NCBI GenBank assembly: GCA_949825065.1
Contig: OX463865.1
Coordinates: 17,189,763-17,253,762, forward strand
Source: Odontocerum albicorne
Lineage: Eukaryota; Arthropoda; Insecta; Trichoptera; Odontoceridae
Direction of reading: 5' to 3'
Length of the DNA: 64,000 nt
The position numbers and the translations under genes were made by a program. The notes under the pieces were generated by a model that had not been told where the DNA came from, made no database searches, and saw nothing but the letters and a program-made list of their open reading frames with translations. Shown here piece by piece: positions 51,319 through 62,165 of this stretch; the stretch's first letter is position 1; every line of letters begins with the position of its first letter.

Positions 51319-53479
51319 ATTTTCGTGTCTACCTCAATGTTACTATGTCATCATAACCAGTTAAGACATATAAATAATTGTATTCTATGCCACAGTACTA
51401 GCATAGTCTAAAAGTTTTTCCGTAATACCCTGCTCTATTGGATCGATTCGCAACAATTAATTTATCCGTTGAAATCGAAAGCAGCCTTAAAGTTCTACTG
51501 CTAAATTCTAACATTACAAGAACACTTGTGGCTTGTCTTATGAAGATTTCAAAACATAAAAAAAGAAATTAAAAATTTCTTTCTAATTACAAATTTCATA
51601 TTTTTATAAAAAATATTAATCGTTTAAATTGACGATGTTACTGTAATGGAATTAATCACGGCTCGCGACCCATTTCCTGCGCCCCCCTTACTATTAAGCT
51701 TCCACCTTTATTTGAATAACTACACTTTAATTAATCGGTACCGGGGCACTTTGACTGAAGCAGTGGTCACCAAACATTGGACAATGATTAAAGTTCCTTT
51801 ATTCAAATTACCTTCTTCTTGACTTTTAAACTCATTGTCAGAAAACACTCAAATTTCGTGCAATTCACATCACGATGTGTCCCTTTTGAGATTAAAAGAA
51901 AGGGCAAAGCTCTATGACTTTATTTCTGCGTAAATAGTTATATCTCGTTAAAATCTAAACATGTTTTTATACAAACTATTCATTTTCTCATACTTTCCAT
52001 TATTTCGAAATTCTCTCAAATCAACCAAAACTTGATTCACTGCGATGATTTCTCAACTCTCAAGTAACATTTCTCTCAACTTTTGTTCACTTTTGTCATC
52101 TGTGATTACTTCATCAACGGCACAATATACCTTTCAAAATGATGTTTTAATAAGAAGTTTGTGCATCATTTACAATATTTATAAAATAATCATGAGTTAA
52201 AAAGAAAAGTAAACAAGTTACGACATTTTTTTTAAAACATGTAGGATTACCTAAATAAATAAATAATTGTCAAAATAAATAAGTGAATTGTTAAACATAA
52301 TTAAATTAAATTAATTATTGTTAAAATAGTAAACATACAGGGTCAATGACCGATGAAGTATTTACAGATTGTCACACGCCAGGAACAACAACAATGTTTA
52401 CTATTTTATAGTATTTGCGACCTGTCTAGCCGTCTCCGAATACAAATAAATATCTACCCGCCAATGCACGCGCTAGAGTAAGACAGAATATGTATCGCGA
52501 ACTGGTTCACTCATTTGTATAAATTACCCGCGCGCCGAGAAATAAATATAGATTATTATTGTTCATTCAACTGTCAAGACTTGTTATTGATTGCCCGCTG
52601 TCCACTTTCGCTTTCATCCGCATTCTTGAGTATTTATATTTAAATAAATACAAATCAAAATCATCACGACGTATCAAGATAAGCAACCCGCTACAAACAC
52701 GTAAAAGACACGTTTACACAACGAATATATTTAAAAAAATACATTAGTTAGTATGTACATAAATTAAAGTTTCCTAAAAATATTGTCAATATACACAGTT
52801 ATTAATACAGTACGGGACCGTCTCAAGACAGACCGCACGCACCTCACCACGCCGAACATCACTCTTGGCATTCGTGCTGAAAGAAAAGTACAGTACAAAT
52901 TCAATGTTTTATAAATCTGCAAACAGGCTTCTTGTATACCTAGTTCAACAGACTGTGGTAAAACATTTATTTTTATCTTTTTCAACATATTTTATCTAAC
53001 GTTCATAACCTGTTTGTTGACATCATGGAAAAGTGCATGAAATGAACATGGTTAATTGGAATTTACAATAGATCCTTGGTGTAATTTGTACATGACATGT
53101 TTTGTGTGAAAATATTTTTCTTATAAATGTTCTTTTGAATAAAAGGAAAAAAATAAATAAATAAACTAGATACAATAGAAGACGTGTTGTTTTGTTATTT
53201 TCTGCAAACTTAAAATTTGTATAATACATTGCGCGATCATCAAGTTTCTTTCAAAAGAAGAGAAAAGCCTGGCAGAACATTTTAAAACCAGTATCAACAT
53301 TTTGTTTGATTTCTGTTCATTTGAACGGATTCGAATAACTGTGTGATATTCATTATTTTAGCATTTCAGAGTATAACGAAACAACACGTCTTTTATCAGC
53401 TCTAGTTGACATACTACTGCGGTATAGGTATCAAATTTAAGTTGTAACAACACATGACAGTAATATGGGCGTTGTTGAG
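51319..53479. other. Largest unassigned region; weak LTR-like candidate at 52390-52695
   Basis: GGTCAATGACCGATGAAGTA at 52342-52361 recalls the RTE6 UTR. 52390-52695 has TATAAATTACCCGCGCGCC, an AATAAATATA signal and CCCGCTACA; this could be a solo LTR, but no second LTR or clear target duplication was found. The rest is AT-rich. Confidence 0.3.
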
Positions 53480-54775
53480 TTAGTATTTATTTCTTTATTT
53501 AACACTTCACCGTAAAAACAATTTATTTTAACTTTCCAGAAAAAATTAAATATCGGAAATTACATGATCGCAAAAATATTCAAATTAATCTTCATCTTTA
53601 CGAAATTTATAAACAATTGTGAAATATCATCAATTAAATATGTCTTTTCATATTTATAAAATTTATGAACTTATTTATGAACAATTTATGAAAAAAAGTG
53701 GTATATCGTCCATTAAAGATATTTGTTCATCTTTACAAAATTTATGAACAAAAGTGAGCTATCATCAATTAAAGATATCTGTCAATCTTTATAAAATTTA
53801 TGAACATATTTATGAACAAAAGTAAGATATCATCAATTAAAGATATCATCCATCTTTACAAAATTTATAAACAAAAGTGAGAAATCATCAATTAAAGATA
53901 TCACGACCATCCATCCATCTTTACAAAATTTATGAACAAAAGTGAGATATCAATAAAGATATTTGTATATCTTTACAAAATTTATAAACATATTTATGAA
54001 CAATTTATGAACAAAAGTGAGATATCATCAATTAAAGATATCTATCCATCATTATTAAATTAATGAACATATTTATGAATAAACGTGTGATATCATTAAT
54101 TAAAGATATCTGTTCACCTTTCAAAATTTATGAACAAAAGTGAGATATCATCAATTAAATATATCTGTCCATTTTTACAAAATTTATGAACAAAATTGAG
54201 ATATCATCAATTTAAGATATTTGTTCATCTTTATAAAGTTTATGAACATATTTATGAACAAATTACGAACAAAAGTGAGATACCATCAATTAAAGATATC
54301 TGTCCATCTTCATAAAATCAATGAACATATTTATGAACAAAAGTGAGATATCATCAATTAAAGGTCTTTACAAAATTTATGAACAATTTATGAACGAAAG
54401 TGAGATATCATCAATTAAATATATCTGTTCATCTTTACAAAATTTTTGAACATATTTATGAACAATTTATAAACAAAAGTAAGATATCACCAATTAAAGA
54501 TATCACGACCATCCAACCATCTTTACAAAATTGAGATATCATCAATTAAAGATATTTGTTCATCATATAAAATTTATAAACATATTTATGAACAAAAGTA
54601 TGATATCATCAATTAAACATATCTGTCCATCTTTAGAAAATTAATGAACAAAATTGAGATATAATCAATTATCATAAATATATATGTCCATCTTAACAAA
54701 ATTTATGAACACATTTATGAACAATTTATGAACAAAAGTGTGATATATCAGTCCATTCACTAATAAAACCAATAA
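53480..54775 (-). repeat. LINE-A 3' UTR expanded into a 50-75 bp satellite
   Basis: 53480-53610 matches the reversed LINE-A tail and UTR end (TTTATTTCTTTATTTAACAC, ACATGATCGCAAAAATATTC). It is followed by about 20 irregular units with AAAAGTGAGATATCATCAAT, TAAAGATATC and ATTTATGAACA. The core is the reverse complement of the LINE-A segment GATTGATGATATCTCACTTT. Unit length varies because an inner ATTTATGAACA piece is itself repeated. The far end leads into unassigned DNA. Confidence 0.75.
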
Positions 54776-55159
54776 AAGATATACCAGTCCATTCACTCTT
54801 TAAATTGTTCACGCCAGAATCATTTAAATCATGTTAATATTTTGGTATTTTTTTACACACTGAATTCAATATTATGTTTTTTTACATTTATGATCTTTAT
54901 CGACCGTAAATTAATAAATAAATAAAATGACCCTAAAAACTTAATAGTTTGTCTCCCCTGTTCACGAATAAAGAGCGAATGAGGCAGTAAATGCCTGTTG
55001 AATGACCAAAATGGGAGATAATTTAAATTCAAAGAAAATATTGGTTAGGCGCAATTCTATTTGAATAATTGTGGAGCAGCCTTAGCGTATTCTCCTCAGA
55101 CTCGAGCTCTTTCCGTTCCACAAGGCAGGGCAGGGCTGCCGCTTGGTTGAATCCATTAA
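54776..55159. other. Unassigned sequence
   Basis: No supported feature. Confidence 0.35.
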
Positions 55160-55420
55160 CATATCAAACATCTACTAAAATTAATCGATCGTTCGATTGT
55201 TGTCGAGGATCCCCCCCCTCCCCATTCCAACGGCAAGTCAATTAGAAAGCGAATCTGTGCCGTGGCGTTTGTTTGTGTGAGCCGTTGCACACCAGCAAAC
55301 TCACTGGCCACACCACTGTATTGGATCCGATGACACACTGAAGTGATAAGATTGGGGAACACTGAGGGGAGACCTTCGAAGCACACCAGCACGTTTTTTA
55401 TTTGTCCTCTTTTTGAAAGA
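55160..55420 (-). mobile_element. SINE2 3' module
   Basis: GTTGTCGAGGATCC, CACCAGCAAACTCACTGGCC and ACCACTGTATTGGATCCGAT are the reverse complement of text at 46600-46650 and 42760-42870. Head and body are missing. Confidence 0.65.
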
Positions 55421-55424
55421 ATAT

Positions 55425-55925
55425 TGTTTTTTTTTCCGTGGTTGCAGTCCTAAGACTGGTTTGCAGCAATTTGAACTCTTCTCCTCCATTCTCCCCTGTC
55501 TTGTGCGGCTCTTTTTAAGTCTGTATATGTTGAGCAGCGCACGTCCACCAACAGGTCCTCCAGGTACTCTCGGCGTGGGCGTCCCCTAGAGTTTGTCCCC
55601 TCGGTCATACCCTCCATTATGGCATGCAAGAGGCCCTCTTGTCGTATTATATGACCGATCCATCTTGCACGCCTTTCGGACAGGGTCCTGAGCAGGTGCC
55701 TTCCTCCTTCGATTCGTTGGAGAACCTCTTCATTTGTGATGCGGTCTCTCCAGGAAATTCCTAATAGTCTTCTATAGGACCACATCTCAAAAGCCTCTAG
55801 TCTTCGTCTATCTCTTTCGGATAGGCAGCCGTACATCAAGATACTCCATACATAGGTCTTGATGAGGAGTATTCTCAGTTTTAGGTCTATATTATTTTGT
55901 CTATAGAATATTGTATTGTTTTGTA
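55425..55925 (-). pseudogene. RTE5: RTE-type reverse transcriptase C-terminal fragment
   Basis: The minus frame ending at 55450 encodes LRILLIKTYVWSILMYGC, then RRRLEAFEMWSYRRLLGISW, RITNEEVLQRIEGGRHLLRT, RRARWIGHIIRQEGLLHAIM, GRPRREYLEDLLVDV and AAQDRGEWRRRVQIAANQS. This is a clean RTE-type C-terminus of about 160 residues. A few residues are missing after LMYGC compared with the usual YGSE.WTL text. The short 3' UTR ends in a reversed poly-A at 55425-55434. No upstream catalytic motifs. One of the least decayed fragments in the window. Confidence 0.82.
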
Positions 55926-56118
55926 TTATACTTCCGTTGTTTACAGTACAACCTGGTGGACTTATTGCCATGTAGCAATATATTCTAACCAATCATAAAT
56001 ATGTTCAAAAGACCTTAAGTAAAAACTAGACTTTTTAAAAAAAATCAGGCATCCAACGGGAATCAACCCGCAACCTCCGGAAAACGTCTTACCAACTACG
56101 CCACGGAAGTCGTCATAA
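55926..56118 (-). mobile_element. SINE1, near full length
   Basis: Reversed tail ACCTGGTGGACTTATTGCCA, body AAGACCTTAAGTAAAAACTA, B box in GGGAATCAACCCGCAACC, A box in CTTACCAACTACGCCACGG. Directly abuts RTE5 on one side and SINE2 on the other. Confidence 0.75.
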
Positions 56119-56262
56119 AAAAAGATATGACCGAAGTCATAGGTGTTCTTATCCCCCAGAAAATTAGGTGGAAAACATGAATGTGTCAATCGAGGAAAGT
56201 AAGAGAGCAAGAGATTTGAACCGACGAACTTCCGTATGGAAGTCCAGTTCATCACCAATAAA
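56119..56262 (-). mobile_element. SINE2 head and body fragment
   Basis: ATATGACCGAAGTCATAGGT, GAAAATTAGGTGG, TTTGAACCGACGAACTTCCG and ATGGAAGTCCAGT match 46155-46280. Confidence 0.68.
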
Positions 56263-56289
56263 ACAACTTTTACTAAATTAATAACACTT

Positions 56290-56745
56290 GTGTATGCTGT
56301 CGTGTTGAAAGAGCATGTTTCGTAAACCATAAACCGCAAGATTCACCACCGTTCTTATCATCCATGAACTTGAGTTGACTTTAAGACTTTGGACAACATA
56401 AAGGAAAAAAATCGTTACATACTTTGGACATGTTGTCAGAAAGAATAACGAAAGTTTGGTGAACATGGAAACAGTTGAGTGGAAACGAGCAAGAGAATAA
56501 TTGTCTAATTCCATAGACTGCAAGACGAACTAACGCCTCCATTCTCGAGAACTGAGAATTACCGACAGAATGTGGACAATACGCCATTGACGAGTCCTCC
56601 GATTATGAGCATACATTGCTCATGGCCAAGGAGACAGTTTGGAGAAGTGTGTAGTTACTGGAGGCGTGGAAGGACGACGCAAAAGAGGAACAATCCTAAT
56701 GCATTGGACTGACCAAGTGAAAGACGCAACTAGATAACCCATATG
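56290..56745 (+). pseudogene. RTE4 C-terminal fragment
   Basis: ACTAACGCCTCCATTCTCGA, TACATTGCTCATGGCCAAGG and GGAAGGACGACGCAAAAGAG match 29710-29870. An earlier part (56410-56480) reads RYILWTCCQKE in one frame, corresponding to YFGHVVRKN in another. Broken by stops. Confidence 0.6.
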
Positions 56746-56829
56746 GCTTTAAAGTGGGCGAATCGAATAAAAAAAATTAAATGGACCCTCTTTAAACTCT
56801 GCATTTAACACGGTTCAGAACCGGGAAGG

Positions 56830-57014
56830 TTAAATCCTTCGCCTCTTTTACATATATACACCGTATCACACAACTTCCACGGTTTCTCTGACTTTCTCCG
56901 TTCTCTTTTTTTCAGAATAGCATTCACTTATCTTTCTCTCATACGCTTTTCACTCACAGTTACACAATATTTCTCTTTTGTCGTCTGTCTTCATTCATTC
57001 TTTCCACATGCCCA
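56830..57014 (-). pseudogene. RTE2 fragment, left arm of an inverted pair
   Basis: TCTCTGACTTTCTCCGTTCT, TTCACTCACAGTTACACAAT and CTTCATTCATTCTTTCCACA match other minus RTE2 copies. The next copy begins at 57015 in the opposite direction. Confidence 0.6.
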
Positions 57015-57354
57015 AACTGATGGGAGACGAATAAATACTGTAAAATGCGTGCATTGATAAGAATACATGTGAGAAATAATGTATAACAATATGGAATGAA
57101 GTGATAAGAGGTGAAAGTGAACTTAAGACTGATGTGTTTAGATGAAGAACACGCTCAGATGGTTTGGGTATGTGTAACGAATAAATAAAGAAAGACTAAC
57201 GAAACAGAAACATAGTGCAGATGTGAGTGAAAGACGTGTGGGAGGAAGACCAAAGAAAGTGTGGTGGGATCAAATAAGTAACATTCTGAAAGAATGAAAC
57301 GTAGAAAGTCAAAGAAATTGTAGAAGTTGTATGAAAAGGTGTAGAGATGCATGG
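57015..57354 (+). pseudogene. RTE2 C-terminal fragment
   Basis: One frame reads RLRWFGYV, RINKERLTKQKHSADVSER, RVGGRPKKVWWDQISNILKE then a stop, and SQRNCRSCMKRCRDAWL. This is the clearest RTE2 coding end and the reference for the 76-bp array at 18795-19405. It runs into a SINE2 head at about 57355. Confidence 0.72.
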
Positions 57355-57980
57355 CTGCGTGATGACACACTGAACTTCCGTGCGGAAGGTCATCTGTTTG
57401 AACTCCGCGCTGCACTACTCCTTTCGAATAACACAGCCAATTTTTTCACCTCGAATTCGGGAGTATAAGAACACTTACAACTTTGAACATATCTATTCTT
57501 TCAAATAACACAGCCAATTTTTTCACCTCGAATTCGGGAGTATAAGAACACTTACGACTTTGAACATATCTATTATTTCGAATAACACAGCCAATTTTTT
57601 CACCTCGAATTCGGGAGTATAAGAACACTTACGATTTTGAACGTATCTATTCTTTCGAATAACACAGCCAATTTTTTCACCTCGAATTCGGGAGTATAAG
57701 AACACTTACGACTTTGAACATATCTAATATTTCGAATAACACAGCCAATTTTTTCACCTCGAATTCGGGAGTATAAGAACACTTACGACTTTGAACATAT
57801 CTATTCTTTCAAAAAGTAGAAAAAAAAATGTCAGTGAGCTCCGATAATCGCCTGCCTTTCTCCGGTGATCCATCGAAGATGAGTTTACTAGTGTACAACG
57901 GCTCTCTCAAAAAAAAAAACATGGCACAGCTTCACGTTTCAATTGAATTGACATTGGAATGGCGAGGGGATCCTCGACAA
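57355..57980 (+). mobile_element. SINE2 with expanded body
   Basis: Head: GCTGCGTGATGACACACTGA, CTTCCGTGCGGAAGGTCATC, TTTGAACTCCGCG. After the array the normal 3' module follows (GAGCTCCGATAATCGCCTGC, GGTGATCCATCGAAGATGAG, ACATTGGAATGGCGAGGGGA). Both flanks fit the order seen at 46138-46312 and 46420-46735. Confidence 0.75.
57431..57815. repeat. 77-bp tandem array, 5 units, from the SINE2 body
   Basis: Unit AATAACACAGCCAATTTTTT, CACCTCGAATTCGGGAGTAT, AAGAACACTTACGACTTTGA, ACATATCTATTCTTTCG. Single-copy homologue (minus strand of 46138-46230): ACGACACAGCCACTTTTTCC, ACCTAGTGTTCGATGGCATA, AGGATACCTATGACTTCAGT, CATATCTATTCTT. Short minus frames of 60 codons repeat with it and are artefacts. Confidence 0.95.
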
Positions 57981-57984
57981 CGAG

Positions 57985-58100
57985 ATCCAACATTGATGAA
58001 AAGGTGTAGGGGACGTATAAAAGGCGAAGGATATGTGTCGAGATAATAGGATAGTCCGAACTTCTGTCTTCTCTGTCTACTCTGACAATGAGATAGTATG
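57985..58100 (+). pseudogene. RTE2 terminal fragment
   Basis: AAAAGGTGTAGGGGACG, GGATATGTGTCGAGATAATA and CTTCTCTGTCTACTCTGACA parallel 19530-19600. Confidence 0.45.
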
Positions 58101-58689
58101 ATAAGTGATGTAAAAGTTATTAATTAATTAAAGTGCATTGTATTTACTGTACATTAATTGTTAACTGTACATTGAAAATTCAGCCCTGGTATTTTGATCA
58201 ACAGAACCATCAGGGTCGGAGCTTTATTTGTGGAAAAGGGAATAATAATAATTTATTATTATTCGTTAAATAAATGTGAAATTTAATCAATTTAATAATT
58301 TGGGACAATTGTACTATAACTCTTGGACCGGAAACTGAGCGTATTTTATCAGAGTCTGGAATTTAATCTAGCTACAGCGGGGGCACAATGCGGGAGTATT
58401 CCAGATAAATTGTTGCGGTTTAGCAGTCAAAAGTTGGGCAATGCTTAGAATAATCACCACCATTACTTCAGGGACTTGGCTATTTATGAAAAATCACTTT
58501 TGTTTAAATAATTCAATTCTATAGAATTATTCAAGTTAAACAGTTCTTAAATATTAATAAAAGCAAAAGTGATGTAGCGCCAATTGAAATGAGATACAGT
58601 GCTAAAGGGGAAGAAAGCAAAGAAGCATTGATAGGGATTCGATAATGTAGAAATAATTAATGATAAAAATAATAATCTTCTTCTTCCTG
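58101..58689. other. Unassigned AT-rich sequence
   Basis: No supported feature. Confidence 0.35.
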
Positions 58690-59154
58690 GCACTGTCTCA
58701 ACTTATTTCCTAGGTAGGCTGTTGGGGTCGGTTCTTCTCGTTCTCAGGCTATATATTCTTCGGTTTGTGGCGGTCGCACACTCCGTCCATACACGCGCGG
58801 TCAATGACCGATCAAATGACCTTTGCATTCCTTAGCAATGCAAAACAAACAAGTACGAAGTTCACGCGCCGGTCATTCAACTCATAGCCGAGCGGACCGC
58901 ATTCCATGCCGGAGCGAGAACGCACCACGCCTGTCGCGCCAGTTTCGTAAATAAATTATCACCTACATACGACATTAATCGTTTTGCTAATGCAGAAACG
59001 AGACGAAGGATATCTTGCTCGCATTCCCGCACACACGCGGAAATAGTATAAATACCTACGTTTACTAATAAAAATTCTTCTTCCGCATTGCGATCCAAAA
59101 CGTGTTTTATTTATCAAAAAATCATCATCATCTCTTCCCTCTAGGACACATCTC
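58690..59154 (-). mobile_element. RTE6 3' UTR
   Basis: Reverse complement of 16295-16718 across most of its length (ATTGCGATCCAAAACGTGTT, GCGCGGTCAATGACCGATCA). It directly follows the coding end at 59155-59478, which suggests they form one element. Confidence 0.65.
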
Positions 59155-59478
59155 CTAAAGGTTCTTTGTGTCGCTTTCATCTAGGTCGTTTCTCTGCAGA
59201 ATTTTGGAGCATTGAGTTATCCAGGAGTTATTTGGTCTTCCTCCGGACGGCTGTCGAGGAAGATCCACAGACATTGCCTGATTTACAGTATGGTATGGTA
59301 GTCTCCATCTTATGTGACCGTACCTTCTGAGTTGTCGTTCTTCCAGCTTACTGTTTATATCAGGGATCCCCAGGCTCACTGACATAAACAGTAAGCTGGA
59401 ATAATAAAAATAATATATACAGGTATAATGTAAGGAATGAGAAGTTTGAGAAATCTTAGAAAAACGTGGCACTATCAA
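59155..59478 (-). pseudogene. RTE6 C-terminal fragment
   Basis: The minus frame reads INSKLEERQLRRYGHIRWRL, VNQAMSVDLPRQPSGGRPNN, SWITQCSKILQRNDLDES: the R.RRYGH...GRP..SW pattern of RTE-type C-termini. Upstream residues are unrelated. A short inverted repeat (TTCCAGCTTACTGTTTATAT and its complement, 59341-59360 and 59381-59400) interrupts the 5' part. Confidence 0.65.
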
Positions 59479-59480
59479 AT

Positions 59481-59672
59481 TAATCTAATTCCAAAAGAAG
59501 GAAGAGTGAAAGTTTTTATAATAATATTTCAAAAACAATTCGTATAGAAATATAATTTAGAGAGCAAGCTCTCCTCAAAGGCGCTCTAATAAATGAAAAA
59601 AAACGGACTGGAATCCTTTTTTTTTTTTTTTTTTTTTTATCTAGGTTCCAGCTGGATAATGTAGTTCATAAG
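59481..59672. other. SINE1 scrap and T-run
   Basis: ACGGACTGGAATCC followed by a 25-base T-run (59603-59639) resembles a SINE1 body scrap. Nothing else supported. Confidence 0.35.
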
Positions 59673-59838
59673 TAATACACATGGTTTTGTAGAGCGTCGT
59701 CTCTGTCGTACGATGCGTTAACAATCCGGTACGCGACGACGCGATGGAACACGTGTATGAATGACAAAGACGACGCTCTACAATGTCGAAGTTAGCCGAT
59801 TATGGCCGACAGTTTCTTTCTTAGCCCGATGTGTATTA
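59673..59838. mobile_element. CpG-rich inverted-repeat element
   Basis: Outer arms TAATACACAT (59673) and ATGTGTATTA (59829); inner arms GTAGAGCGTCGTCTCTGTC (59689-59707) and GACAAAGACGACGCTCTAC (59763-59781). The loop includes GGTACGCGACGACGCG. CpG content is far above the surroundings. MITE-like, but no other copy seen. Confidence 0.6.
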
Positions 59839-59939
59839 CCGCCGGGTACTGTACATATCATATATATGTGTGATGTTCACATATAATCATAGTATATAAC
59901 TAAGCAAAGAAGTCTTGATAATGTTTGGATAACATTATT

Positions 59940-61260
59940 AAAAAGGATGTTTCAAATATATGTACACACTTTGAATGATTTTAAATTGTTTAATTATTAA
60001 GATGTATCTAAGACTTTCAAATTCAAATTAAAGAAGATTTACCATACACAGATTGTTTTAGTTATCGCAAGTGCTCAAACTGATGGCCGTTCTGATCAAT
60101 GCACTGCTGATAACGTGCAATTGCAAACATCACGAATCATTTTATTATGTATTTGGGCGCATTCTCTTTCAATAGCTGTTCTAGATTCATTACCTGTTGC
60201 CAGATTGTACCATATATTTTATCTTTGATAAGTCTCTGTAAAAAATGCATTGGCGTAAGGTCTGGGGAGCGTGGAGCATACACGATACCATGTCGACTTA
60301 CAATCCACCTGTTCCACAGCAAGTGCTCAAACTGGTGGCCGTTCTGGTCAATGCAGTGCTGATAATGTGGAATTGCAAACATCACGAATTATTTGATTTG
60401 GTATTTGGGCGCATTCTCTTTCAATAGCTGTTCTAAATTCATTAACTGTTGCCAGAGTATACCATATATTTTATCTTTGATAAATCTTTGTAAAAAGTGC
60501 ATTGGCGTAAGGTCTGGGGAGCGTGGAGCATACACAATACCATGTTGACTTACAATCCACCTGTTCCACAGCAAGTGCTCAAACTGATGGCCGTTCTGGT
60601 CAATGCAGTGCTGATAACGTAGAATTGCAAACATCACGAATTATTTGATTTGGTATTTGGGCGCATTCTCTTTCAATAGCTGTTCTCAATTAATTAACTG
60701 ATGCTAGATTGTGCAATATACTTTATATTTGATAAGTCTCTATAAAAAGTGCATTGGCGTAAGGTCTGGGGAACGTGGAGCATACACGATACCATGTCGA
60801 CTTACAATCCACCTGTTCCACAGCAAGTGCTCAAACTGATGGCCGTTCTGATCAATGCACTGTTGATAACGTGGAATTGCAAACATCACGAATTATTTTA
60901 TTTGGTATTTGGGCGCATTCTCTTTCAATAGCTGTTCTCAATTCATTAACTGATGCTAGATTGTGCAATATACTTTATATTTGATAAGTCTCTATAAAAA
61001 GTGCATTGGCGTTAGGTCTGGAGAGCTTGGAGCATACACGATACCATGTCGACTTACAATCCACCTGTTCGGCAAATATTTATAAAGATAGACTCCAACA
61101 TCACGATAGTAAGGGGGAGGTGTACCATCTTGCTGGAAATAAAAGTCTCTTCATCCCTTAACTCTTCACGAATGCGTGATATGATAAATCTCTGCAGCTG
61201 CACGTTGTAAAAGTGTGTTTATGATAGATATAATATTGTCTAAACAGACTTCATTTTAGA
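59940..61260 (-). pseudogene. MAR3-like transposase with fourfold 252-bp internal repeat
   Basis: On the minus strand: FYFQQDGTPPPYYRDVGVYL (second catalytic Asp in QQDG, about 61140-61080), then four direct repeats of an 84-codon block. The block contains NRWIVSRHGIVYAPRSPDLT, PMHFLQRLIKDKIYG, NLEQLLKENAPKY and YQHCIDQNGHQFEHLLW. The third catalytic position, Asp in TPLDF-type motifs, is His (TPMHF). Counting 41 residues from the QQDG Asp to that position gives a DD41D-type spacing. The block includes the usual C-terminus, so each repeat contains a stop. Not functional. Confidence 0.75.
60067..61070. repeat. 252-bp tandem repeat, 4 units, of transposase coding sequence
   Basis: GCAAGTGCTCAAACTGATGG starts at 60067, 60319, 60571 and 60823, exactly 252 bp apart. 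Units differ by scattered substitutions only. Confidence 0.95.
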
Positions 61261-61594
61261 TTAAAATCTCATGAAAATGACCCACTGAGATCTGTGGCAC
61301 AGACGATAAAGTGCTACGGTACAAAAGTCCCTTCCCTAAGCATTAAGCATAGAGACAGGCCGATGCTGAAGGGAGGAAAACACCATCGCTCAACTGGGTA
61401 GAAGGGAGAGCAGGCCGGATGTTCCTTTTCGGAAGTAGAGCCTTACACAGGATGGTGTGAAGTCGAAGCGGAATATAATGTTGAAACGGTTCTGGGATCG
61501 ATTTCGACGATAATGAAAAAAAAATATCAATTAATATATATTTTATACATATTCTCTTTTGTAAGCATTTTCAAATATGAGTACACATACGCCG
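61261..61594. other. Unassigned sequence
   Basis: Includes a GC-richer patch (61340-61480) with no recognised frame. Confidence 0.35.
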
Positions 61595-62165
61595 TTTCCT
61601 TACTAGGTGAGGCAAAGAATTTAGAGCGTCAGGCTTTCCTATCCCGATACACATCCTTAGCCTCTTTTATATACAAATACTTTCTCACGCAACTCTTACG
61701 AATTCTCTTATTTCTTACTTTTTCTTCTTTTCAAATTACCTTAAATTGATCCAGCCATACTTTCCTTAATCTTCGTCTTCCGCGCCTTTTACTGACAGTT
61801 CCACTGTATATTTGTTTTCTTATTATTTCTTCCTTAACTTTTTCCACATGACCTACCATCTCAAAACATTTTTCTTCGTCTTACTCAACACATCAGCTTT
61901 AAGTTAACATTCATCTCTAATCCCTCATTCCTTTTTCTACCATTCATTCTCATCCCATGTATTTTTCTCGAAATACGCATTTTACAGCATTTTTCAGCTC
62001 TTTTTAATATTTTCTCACGTCATTTAAATATTCTTTTTTACTATCATCTTAACAGGCTTGATACTGACTTTATATTCAACCACTACACACTGTTTGATAT
62101 TCCCCATAACTCTGCCATCACCTAAGATAATATACTTAAAAGCCGAATCCCTCAATTTACTCTAA
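61595..62165 (-). pseudogene. RTE2 copy, long but decayed
   Basis: AGGCTTTCCTATCCCGATAC, TTCCACTGTATATTTG, CATCAGCTTTAAGTTAACAT and CGAAATACGCATTTTACAGC follow the order of 49190-49400. It ends at TTTTTCACTACACACCCATA, where the 32-bp satellite begins. Confidence 0.6.

Noticed and set aside
52390..52695. Solo LTR of a retrotransposon
   Set aside because: TATA-like and AATAAA-like signals are present, but I found no second copy, no clear TG..CA ends with target duplication and no adjacent gag-pol coding; left as a weak note only.
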